Origin: Alphaproteobacteria bacterium
Lineage (GTDB): Bacteria; Pseudomonadota; Alphaproteobacteria; Sphingomonadales; Sphingomonadaceae
Direction of reading: 5' to 3'
NCBI GenBank assembly: GCA_028293005.1
Contig: JAQGLH010000075.1
Span: 1-7,359 of the forward strand
Length of the DNA: 7,359 nucleotides
Part shown: piece by piece, positions 1 to 6,965 of the stretch
How the letters are laid out: every line of letters begins with the position of its first letter
Position numbering within the stretch: the first letter of the stretch is position 1
Made by a program: the position numbers and the translations under genes
The notes under the pieces: model-generated
Database searches by the model: none
Told to the model about the DNA's origin: nothing
Seen by the model: the letters and a program-made list of their open reading frames with translations, nothing else

Positions 1-237
1 GAGATTGTAGATCTCGTCGACCTCGACGTAGAGCGGAAAACAGACGTCGTGGCGCATGAACTCGAAGCGCGGATGACCGTGGAGATGGTCGATGTTGCGC
101 TTGTCGCCGGTGAAGAGATTATCGACGCACAGCACCTCGTCGCCGCGATCGAGCAGCCGGTCGACGAGGTGCGAACCAAGGAACCCTGCCCCCCCGGTCA
201 CCAATATACGTTTGCGGCGGGCGGCACTTCGAACCAC
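1..237 (-). CDS. UDP-glucuronate decarboxylase-like NAD-dependent sugar epimerase/dehydratase (N-terminal part)
   Basis: Only the first 79 residues lie in the window; the gene continues past the left edge. The frame opens with an Arg/Lys-rich stretch, then the Rossmann fingerprint GGAGFLGSH (about residues 18-26), the second strand ending in [11 protein letters not shown], and the stretch [11 protein letters not shown]...[12 protein letters not shown]. This pattern is typical of extended short-chain dehydrogenases of the UDP-xylose synthase (UXS) branch, which oxidise and decarboxylate UDP-glucuronate to UDP-xylose with bound NAD+ in the cytosol, for polysaccharide or glycoconjugate synthesis. 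The start is taken as GTG at 237-235: an in-frame TGA lies directly upstream (240-238), and a GAGGAG Shine-Dalgarno lies 7 nt before the GTG. An ATG at 241-239 overlaps it but is in another frame. The catalytic YxxxK is outside the window, so a dTDP-glucose dehydratase-like relative cannot be fully excluded. It is divergent from the J-domain gene. Confidence 0.85.
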   Translation of the reverse strand, partial: MVRSAARRKRILVTGGAGFLGSHLVDRLLDRGDEVLCVDNLFTGDKRNIDHLHGHPRFEFMRHDVCFPLYVEVDEIYNL

Positions 238-244
238 TCATCCT

Positions 245-250
245 CTCCTC
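245..250 (-). promoter_or_regulatory. Ribosome binding site fixing the GTG start of the epimerase gene
   Basis: On the minus strand GAGGAG lies 7 nt before GTG 237-235. With the TGA stop at 240-238 immediately in front of that codon, it makes the GTG the most upstream possible start in the epimerase frame. Confidence 0.6.
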
Positions 251-417
251 ACTGCGCCCGCTCGGTCGCGATCGGTCTCACCGCATCACGGCGGTGCATC
301 GCACAGGTCGCCGCTTCGAGAAAGTCGTGTGGCTGGCATCACTCGGGAAACTGGACTAAGCGTTGCCGGTCCGTTGCACCGAGCAGGCGACGCGGCGGGT
401 GAGGGTGGAAGCGCCGC

Positions 418-1314
418 ATGCCGACTCATTATCAGGTGCTTGGCGTCCACAGCAAAGCAGAGACCGGCACGATCCGCGCCGCCTATCTCAAGCTGATCAA
501 GCGCCATCACCCGGACCGCGGCGACAGCGGCGCCACCCACGTCGAAATCACTGAGATCAACCTCGCTTATTCGGTGCTGCGCGACGGCGCCAAACGCGCC
601 GACTATGACGCGCAGCTGTTGCGCCAGCTGATGCGCTCCCGGCCGATGGCGCCCGGGCGTTATCCGCCGCCGGCGCGGCTGGTATCGCCATGGGCCGGCA
701 TGCGCCGGCGCCGAAGCCTGTTCGCATTGCGCATCGCGGCGATCGCTGCGGCGGTTGCGTTCGTCGCGATCCCGAGCGACAGGTTCATCGACGCGAATGA
801 TCGCTCCGGCGGGGGCGAAACGGACGCGACCGCCTTTGCTTCGGCGCCCTACCCTGCCAAATCGCCCGACTTCGAGCCGCCCGGTGTGTGGGAGCTCGAT
901 TCGGGAATCGACGACGTCGTCGCGATCGCGCTCGCGGTCCCACTCGACGATGCGCACGAAACGAGCGTCCGCTGCTTTCAGGACGCGCGGAGCATGCGGC
1001 AGCGCAATGCCGTCGACCGCTGCGTCGCGTTCGATCTCGCGATTTCCTACTGGCAGGACGGCGGCTTCGGCCAGGCGGACGAAAGATTGTATTTCGAACG
1101 AACCGCGATGAAGCGGCGGCACGGCCGCGCACTCGCCGCTCACGATCCGCTCAACGCCGACGAGCGGCTGCAGGCACTCGACGTCGCGACGATGGGCGCG
1201 CTGGTCGATGCGGTGAAAGCCAACCAGGCGCGGCAACGCGAAGCAGCCCACGACGAGGACTGGAGCGAGCCCGATCCCGATCCGGCGAAGATTCCGGAGG
1301 TGCTGCTCCGCTAG
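418..1314 (+). CDS. Membrane-anchored J-domain (DnaJ-like) protein
   Basis: This 298-aa protein has an N-terminal J domain (about residues 4-66). It carries the HPD motif at 31-33 needed to stimulate Hsp70/DnaK ATPase, the helix II basic patch (KLIKRHH), and the helix III/IV pattern NLAYSVLRDGAKRADYD. A proline-rich linker and a basic cluster (RRRR, 96-99) precede one hydrophobic segment at about 101-118, predicted to cross the inner membrane with the J domain in the cytoplasm. The remaining 180 residues are acidic, resemble no domain I know, and contain two cysteines (186 and 202) that would be periplasmic. The glycine-rich region, zinc-binding repeats and C-terminal substrate domains of true DnaJ are absent, so this is a type III J protein, probably recruiting DnaK to a specialised membrane client. 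A weak GGTGGA ribosome site lies about 8 nt before the ATG. It faces the epimerase gene divergently and ends convergently with the DUF3072 gene. The J domain is certain; the role is not known. Confidence 0.88.
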   Translation: MPTHYQVLGVHSKAETGTIRAAYLKLIKRHHPDRGDSGATHVEITEINLAYSVLRDGAKRADYDAQLLRQLMRSRPMAPGRYPPPARLVSPWAGMRRRRSLFALRIAAIAAAVAFVAIPSDRFIDANDRSGGGETDATAFASAPYPAKSPDFEPPGVWELDSGIDDVVAIALAVPLDDAHETSVRCFQDARSMRQRNAVDRCVAFDLAISYWQDGGFGQADERLYFERTAMKRRHGRALAAHDPLNADERLQALDVATMGALVDAVKANQARQREAAHDEDWSEPDPDPAKIPEVLLR

Positions 1315-1321
1315 CGAGGCG

Positions 1322-1362
1322 GCGCGCGTCAGGTCATCGGACGCAATGACCGGGGCGCGCGC
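1322..1362. terminator. Two-part hairpin between convergent genes, candidate bidirectional terminator
   Basis: The outer stem pairs 1322-1328 with 1356-1362 (7 bp of alternating G/C). After an internal loop (3 nt on one side, 4 on the other), an inner stem GGTCAT/ATGACC pairs 1332-1337 with 1346-1351 around an 8-nt loop. The structure starts 8 nt after the J-protein stop and ends 2 nt before the stop codon of the minus-strand DUF3072 gene, as expected for a shared terminator. There is no T-run on either side, so classical intrinsic termination is not demonstrated. Confidence 0.5.
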
Positions 1363-1363
1363 A

Positions 1364-1588
1364 TCACCGCCCCAGCTTCGCCTTCAGCGCGTCGATCCGC
1401 TTCGAAGCCTCGGCCTTGCTGAGACCCTCCTGGGGCGGATCGATGCCGGCCTCTTCGCACAGGGTCGTCAGATAAGAGGCCTGCGCTCCGGTCATCGGCT
1501 CGTCACCCGAGACCCAGTCGTCGGGATCCTTTTCGGTGTTCGAGCCGGGATGTTCGTCCAGCTTCGGATTGTGAATGGTCTCCGTCAT
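1364..1588 (-). CDS. Small DUF3072-family protein
   Basis: This is a 74-residue acidic soluble protein with no signal peptide or membrane segment. The motif DPDDWVSGDEPMTGAQ (21-36) followed by SYLTTLCEEAG (38-48) and LSKAEASKRIDAL (56-68) matches what I recall of DUF3072, a short domain of unknown function common in actinobacteria and proteobacteria. Its second half, two short helices joined by a loop with a final LSKAEASK.I segment, recalls SAP- or Lsr2-like helical modules, but that resemblance is only by eye. The ATG is preceded by GAGGTG with 4 nt spacing (on the minus strand). It lies 21 nt downstream of monooxygenase A and so is probably the last gene of that operon, though an independent promoter in the end of the monooxygenase gene is possible. 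The N-terminal 20 residues look disordered. No enzymatic motif is visible, and the function is unknown. Confidence 0.8.
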   Translation of the reverse strand: MTETIHNPKLDEHPGSNTEKDPDDWVSGDEPMTGAQASYLTTLCEEAGIDPPQEGLSKAEASKRIDALKAKLGR

Positions 1589-1609
1589 TGCACACCTCGT
1601 ATGTTCCGT

Positions 1610-3310
1610 TTATGTTCCAACGGATCCGAGTGCGGGCTGGTTCCCGGATTTCGCCGACGATTCAGCGCCTGGCGTGGCGCCGCGCAACAGGTCGACGAGC
1701 GCGATCGGATCCGCCGGGACGGCATCGCCGCGCCATGCAACATGCTGGTCCGGGCGCGAGACGACGAGCTTGTGACGGTAGATGTCGCCCGCTTCCGAGG
1801 GTGAGAGATCGAGCAGGTCGAGCGGGAAGCCCCTCCGCTCTGCGGCAGCCTGCAGCTCCGAAACGTCGAGCGCCGGGTCGGAGCGCAACAAGGTGTAGCC
1901 GAGGCCGAGCGCATCGTAGAGCGAGGTGCCGTTGTCGAGCCAGACGTGCGGCGTGCGGCAGCCTGGCACGGTCGTCGGCGTGTAGATCGACAGGCCGTAT
2001 TCCGGCGCTTCCTCGCCATCGTAGGCGATGATCGGGGAGCCATCGTAATAGGTCCCGAAATTGAGGCCCTTGCAGGCGAATTGGCCGACGTTGGCATCGT
2101 AGAAGAAGCGCCCCATCTCCGCGCGGGCGGCCTCTCCTTCCGGCCCCTCGATGAAAAGCTCCGGCGGCGGGTTCTTGGTGCGCTCGGTGTCGAGATTGGC
2201 GAGCGCGAGCGACATCACGTGCTGCGAGACCTGCCGCGTGACCGGCTGGCGCTCGGCCTCATAGGCGGTGAGGATCGAAGGTTCGGCCCAGCCCCGGATC
2301 ACGGCGGAGAGCTGCCACGACAGGGTCGCCGCGTCGGCGATGCCGGCGTTCATGCCATAGCCCGCCAACGGGATCCAGATATGCGCGGCATCGCCGCAGA
2401 TGAAAATCCGGCGGTCGTGGAAGCGATCGGCGACCAGCCGGCGGCCGTACCAGTCGTCGGTCGAGACGATCTCGTAATCGAGATCCTCGCCGACCCCTTC
2501 CCTGATACCCTCGGCGGGATCGATCGAATCGAAGTCGGGCTCGCCCGCCGGCAGCCAGAAATGGAAGCCCCAGAGATCCTTGCCGTTCATCGCGACCACG
2601 CAGCCGAGTACGGTGGGATTGAGGAACCAGGTCATCCAGGCCGGCGTGTTGCGCAGCTTGCCAAGCAGGTCGTCCGACTTGATGTAGACGGTGCGCGTGC
2701 CGGAGACGACTTCCTGACCCTCGAAGCGCGCGCCGATCGTCTTGCGCACCAGTGAGGATCCGCCATCGCAGCCGACGAGATAGCGCGCCTCGAACGTCAT
2801 CTCCTCGCCGCTTTCGTTGCGGCCGCGGGCAGTCGCGCGGTCTGCGTCCTGTGCAACCTCATCGATCGCGACGGCATAGAATGTGCGGATGCGCGGCGAG
2901 GCGAGCAGATGACGCTGAAGGATCGGCTCCCAATAGAGCTGATTGCAGCGATGCGGCGGCTCGGGCGTCGGCCACCCCGAATCGTCATAGCCTTCGCTGC
3001 CGTAGACATCCTGGCGCGCCGGGATCCGGATCCGGCTCAGCTCATAGCCGTTCAATGCGGTCAGATAGGCGACATCCTGCGGATAATCGGCGGGGAGTCC
3101 CGCGTCGCGAATCTCGGAGGCAATACCGAGCTGGCGCAAGATCTCGAGCGAACGCGCCGAGATATGATTGCACCGCTTGCGCGGCTCCGCCTCCTCACCA
3201 TGCTGTTCGACGACGACCACGTCGACGCCGCGGCGGGCGAGATCGAGCGCCAGGATCATGCCGACCGGGCCGGCTCCTACGATAATGATGTCACTGCTGA
3301 TCTTGGTCAT
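1610..3310 (-). CDS. FAD-dependent aromatic-hydroxylase-type monooxygenase (copy A)
   Basis: This 566-aa class A flavoprotein monooxygenase belongs to the PheA/TfdB/MhpA-like FAD-binding family. Such enzymes use NAD(P)H and O2 to hydroxylate, usually, phenolic or enolisable substrates in the cytosol. Seen in order: the dinucleotide fingerprint GAGPVG (12-17) with the ribose-binding Glu35; RCNHISARSLEILRQLG (46-62); the DG motif VGCDGGSSLVRK (179-190); the GD motif GDAAHIWIPLAGYGMN (306-321), which contacts FAD; and a C-terminal thioredoxin-like domain ending in SRPDQHVAWRGD, as in phenol-hydroxylase relatives. The length is normal for this three-domain type. The frame extends 15 codons upstream to a GTG at 3355, but that codon lacks a ribosome site. 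ATG 3310 aligns with the start of copy B, although only a distant GAAGG precedes it. It is the second gene of the minus-strand operon, 49 nt after copy B. Copy A has a C-terminal tail several residues longer than copy B, of low-complexity composition. The substrate cannot be read from the sequence. Confidence 0.9.
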   Translation of the reverse strand: MTKISSDIIIVGAGPVGMILALDLARRGVDVVVVEQHGEEAEPRKRCNHISARSLEILRQLGIASEIRDAGLPADYPQDVAYLTALNGYELSRIRIPARQDVYGSEGYDDSGWPTPEPPHRCNQLYWEPILQRHLLASPRIRTFYAVAIDEVAQDADRATARGRNESGEEMTFEARYLVGCDGGSSLVRKTIGARFEGQEVVSGTRTVYIKSDDLLGKLRNTPAWMTWFLNPTVLGCVVAMNGKDLWGFHFWLPAGEPDFDSIDPAEGIREGVGEDLDYEIVSTDDWYGRRLVADRFHDRRIFICGDAAHIWIPLAGYGMNAGIADAATLSWQLSAVIRGWAEPSILTAYEAERQPVTRQVSQHVMSLALANLDTERTKNPPPELFIEGPEGEAARAEMGRFFYDANVGQFACKGLNFGTYYDGSPIIAYDGEEAPEYGLSIYTPTTVPGCRTPHVWLDNGTSLYDALGLGYTLLRSDPALDVSELQAAAERRGFPLDLLDLSPSEAGDIYRHKLVVSRPDQHVAWRGDAVPADPIALVDLLRGATPGAESSAKSGNQPALGSVGT

Positions 3311-3359
3311 TTGTGTTCGCTTGCCTTCGCGTTGTCGAAAGGGGGGTGAGTGCACGAGG

Positions 3360-5033
3360 TCAGGCCGCCGCCGTCCTCTGCACCGGCTCCGCGCGACCGG
3401 CGCCCCGCACCAGATCGATCAGCGCAAGCGGATCGTCGGGCAGCGCGTCGCCCCGCCACGCCACATGCTGGTCGGGCCGCGACAGAACGAGCTTGCGCCG
3501 GTAAAGCGAGCCGGCCTCGACGGGCGAAAGATCGATCACCGCCAGAGGAACGCCGCGGCGCGCCGCGGCATCCTGCAGCGCGGAGACATCGACGCCCGGA
3601 TCGGAGCGCAGCAAAGTATAGCCGAGCCCCATTGCGTCGTAGAGCGAACGGCCGTCGTCGAGCCAGACGTGCGGCGTGCGGCAGCCGGGAACGGTGGTGG
3701 GCGTGTAGCTGGTCAGGCTGTAGCCGGGGGCGCTTTCGTCATCATAGGCGACGACCGGCGAACCATCGTAATAAGTACCGAAATTGAGCCCGAGGCAGGC
3801 GAACTGCCCGACATTCTCGTCGTAGAAGAAGCGGCCGAGCCTGGCGCGAAACGCGTCACCCTCGGGCCCTTCGGCGACGAGCTCCGGCGGCGGGTTGGTG
3901 ATCAGCTTGGGATCGAGATTGGTATAGGCCAGCGCCATCACCCGCTGCGAGACCTGCTCGGTCACCGGCTGGCGCTCGGCCTCATAGGCGTCGAGCAGGC
4001 CGGTTCCGCCCCAGCCCGCGATCACCGCCGCGAGCTGCCAGCCGAGATCCTTGGCGTCGGCGATGCCCGCATTCATCCCGTATCCGGCCAATGGGATCCA
4101 GATGTGCGCTGAATCGCCGCAGACGAACAGCCGGCGGTCGCGGAAGCGGTCGGCGACGAGGCGGCGGCCGTACCAGTCGTCGATCGAGAGGATCTCAATG
4201 TCGACGTCGGCGCCCACCGCCGCCCTGATCCCCCGCGCCGGATCGACCGAATCGAAATCGGGCTCGCCGGGCGGAAGCCAGAAAGCGAAGATCCAGAGAT
4301 CGTCGCCGTTCAGCGCGACGACGCAGCCGAAGGTCTCCGGGTTGAGGAACCAGGTCATCCACGCCGGGTCGACCCGCATCTTGCCGAGCAATTCCTTCGA
4401 GCGGACATAGACCGACCGTGTGCCGGAAATGACGTTCTGGCCTTCGAAGCGCGCGCCGATCGCCTTGCGCACCAGCGAGGAGCCGCCGTCGCAGCCGACC
4501 ATATACTCGGCCTCGAAGCTTATTTCCTCGCCATCCCCGCCCCGCCCCCGCGCCCAGGCCCGCACCCCGTCTTGCCCGACCTCCTCGATCGTGGTCGCGT
4601 AGAAACTACGGATCCGTGACGCCGCGAGCACGTGGCGCTGCAGGATGGGTTCCCAATAGGTCTGGTTGCAGCGGTGCGGCGGCTCGGGCGTGGGCCAGCC
4701 GGAATCGGCATAGCCGGTGCTTCCGAAGCGGTCCTGGCGAGCCGGGATACGAATCCGAGTGAGCTCGTGGCCAGTGAGCGAAGTCACATAAGCGACGTCC
4801 TGCGGGTAGTCGGCCGGCAGCCCGGCCTGGCGGATCTCCGAGGCGACGCCGAGCTGGCGGAAGATCTCGAGCGAGCGCGCCGAGATGTGGTTGCATCGCT
4901 TGCGCGGCTCGTCGTCGCGGCCGCGCTGCTCGACGAGGACGACATCGATGCCGCGCTGCGCCAGATCGAGCGCGAGGGTCATGCCGACCGGCCCTGCTCC
5001 GACGATCAGCACCTGACTTTCCACTTTCGTCAT
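3360..5033 (-). CDS. FAD-dependent aromatic-hydroxylase-type monooxygenase (copy B)
   Basis: This 557-aa paralogue of copy A aligns with it without gaps through the FAD and substrate domains. It has GAGPVG (12-17), Glu35, the DG motif VGCDGGSSLVRK (179-190), the GD motif GDSAHIWIPLAGYGMN (306-321) and the C-terminal thioredoxin-like domain with SRPDQHVAWRGD. All cofactor motifs are intact, so it should be an active NAD(P)H/O2 hydroxylase. It differs from copy A at scattered sites, including residues 248-250 (IFA here, GFH in A) on a strand of the substrate domain, which may mean a different substrate or regiochemistry. The open frame begins at a GTG at 5075, but ATG 5033 is preferred because GAGGG lies 5 nt before it and it matches the start of copy A. 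It is the first gene of the minus-strand operon, divergent from the acyl-CoA ligase across 135 nt. No close characterised relative can be named with confidence. Confidence 0.9.
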   Translation of the reverse strand: MTKVESQVLIVGAGPVGMTLALDLAQRGIDVVLVEQRGRDDEPRKRCNHISARSLEIFRQLGVASEIRQAGLPADYPQDVAYVTSLTGHELTRIRIPARQDRFGSTGYADSGWPTPEPPHRCNQTYWEPILQRHVLAASRIRSFYATTIEEVGQDGVRAWARGRGGDGEEISFEAEYMVGCDGGSSLVRKAIGARFEGQNVISGTRSVYVRSKELLGKMRVDPAWMTWFLNPETFGCVVALNGDDLWIFAFWLPPGEPDFDSVDPARGIRAAVGADVDIEILSIDDWYGRRLVADRFRDRRLFVCGDSAHIWIPLAGYGMNAGIADAKDLGWQLAAVIAGWGGTGLLDAYEAERQPVTEQVSQRVMALAYTNLDPKLITNPPPELVAEGPEGDAFRARLGRFFYDENVGQFACLGLNFGTYYDGSPVVAYDDESAPGYSLTSYTPTTVPGCRTPHVWLDDGRSLYDAMGLGYTLLRSDPGVDVSALQDAAARRGVPLAVIDLSPVEAGSLYRRKLVLSRPDQHVAWRGDALPDDPLALIDLVRGAGRAEPVQRTAAA

Positions 5034-5038
5034 CTCAG

Positions 5039-5043
5039 CCCTC
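5039..5043 (-). promoter_or_regulatory. Ribosome binding site of monooxygenase copy B
   Basis: GAGGG on the minus strand ends 5 nt before ATG 5033-5031. This favours that start over the upstream in-frame GTG at 5075. Confidence 0.6.
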
Positions 5044-5153
5044 GCGCTTCCTTCCCGCACCCCTCTTCGTCCCACTCAGCCGCCGTGCAACGCTGATAGC
5101 GATAAAGCGCTTGCGAAACATGGCCCCGTGATCAAAATCGCGCCGAAGAAAAG

Positions 5154-5160
5154 AAGAGGA
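5154..5160 (+). promoter_or_regulatory. Ribosome binding site of acyl-CoA ligase, inside a short palindrome
   Basis: AAGAGGA ends 8 nt before ATG 5169. It overlaps the palindrome AGAGGACCTCT (5155-5165), in which the anti-sequence CCTCT directly follows the Shine-Dalgarno. Confidence 0.6.
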
Positions 5161-5168
5161 CCTCTGAA

Positions 5169-6827
<1,659 letters not shown>

Positions 6828-6854
6828 CGGGCGCGGGCGCGGCGCCCATGCCCG
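6828..6854 (+). terminator. GC hairpin directly after the ligase stop codon
   Basis: The outer stem pairs 6828-6832 with 6850-6854 (CGGGC/GCCCG). After a 2x2 internal loop, a second stem pairs 6835-6839 with 6843-6847 around a 3-nt loop. It begins at the base after the TGA. No T-run follows, so it may protect the 3' end or cause partial termination instead of acting as a full intrinsic terminator. Confidence 0.4.
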
Positions 6855-6911
6855 GCGCTCGGACACCGCGCAATCGGTGCCGGAGGAAACCAAGGCTCAA
6901 GGATTTTGACC

Positions 6912-6949
6912 GCGCGCTGCGCCTGGCGTTGCCGCCGCGCGCAGCGCGC
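6912..6949 (+). other. Strong GC hairpin just upstream of the hydrolase ribosome site
   Basis: A perfect 11-bp stem pairs 6912-6922 with 6939-6949. After one C/C mismatch it continues with a T-G wobble and 4 more G/C pairs (6925-6928 with 6933-6936), closing on a 4-nt TTGC loop. The whole 38 nt is thus structured. It ends 3 nt before the AGGG ribosome site of the alpha/beta hydrolase, with no T-run. It could be an attenuator, an mRNA-stabilising or processing element, or a translation-modulating structure. Confidence 0.55.
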
Positions 6950-6952
6950 TCT

Positions 6953-6956
6953 AGGG
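6953..6956 (+). promoter_or_regulatory. Ribosome binding site of the alpha/beta hydrolase
   Basis: AGGG lies 9 nt before ATG 6966, whereas it abuts the alternative ATG at 6957 with no spacing. The second ATG is therefore the better start. Confidence 0.45.
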
Positions 6957-6965
6957 ATGCCAGCA

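Larger units (their letters stand above)
1610..5033 (-). repeat. Tandem gene duplication of the monooxygenase (units 1610-3310 and 3360-5033)
   Basis: The two genes lie head to tail on the same strand, with near-identical domain order and many shared blocks (for example PRKRCNHISARSLEI, AGLPADYPQDVAY and TPTTVPGCRTPHVWLD in both). Identity is roughly three quarters by eye, so this is an older duplication with divergence, not a recent repeat. The leaders also look related: both contain a GAAGG..AAGCG stretch before the ATG. Confidence 0.85.
5034..5168. promoter_or_regulatory. Divergent control region between monooxygenase operon and acyl-CoA ligase
   Basis: This 135-nt region must hold the promoters of both transcripts, unless they are read from further away. 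On the plus strand TTGCGA (5111-5116) and CAAAAT (5133-5138) are spaced 16 nt and each match 4 of 6 bases of the sigma-70 boxes. An imperfect dyad CATGGCCCCGTG (5119-5130) sits in that spacer, and the 8-bp palindrome AAGCGCTT (5105-5112) overlaps the -35 box; either could be an operator. I see no convincing minus-strand promoter. No regulator gene is present in the window. Confidence 0.35.

Noticed and set aside
279..296. Hairpin CACCGC/GCGGTG with 6-nt loop in the gap between the epimerase and J-protein genes
   Set aside because: Six base pairs in GC-rich DNA are expected by chance, and no promoter or terminator context supports it.
286..1251. Minus-strand open frame of 321 codons opposite the J-domain gene
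   Set aside because: The opposite strand encodes a clear J domain with HPD. The antisense translation is Arg/Ala/Gly-rich without recognisable motifs, as expected for high-GC shadow frames.
1946..2755. Plus-strand open frame of 269 codons inside monooxygenase A
   Set aside because: It is antisense to conserved FAD-domain coding sequence, has no ribosome site and carries no domain motif.
3168..4112. Plus-strand open frame of 314 codons across the two monooxygenase genes
   Set aside because: It spans the junction of two well-supported minus-strand genes, and its product resembles the shadow at 1946-2755 only because the sense genes are paralogues.
6906..6934. Possible -35-like TTGACC upstream of the hydrolase
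   Set aside because: The matching -10 position falls inside the strong hairpin and shows no TATAAT-like sequence.
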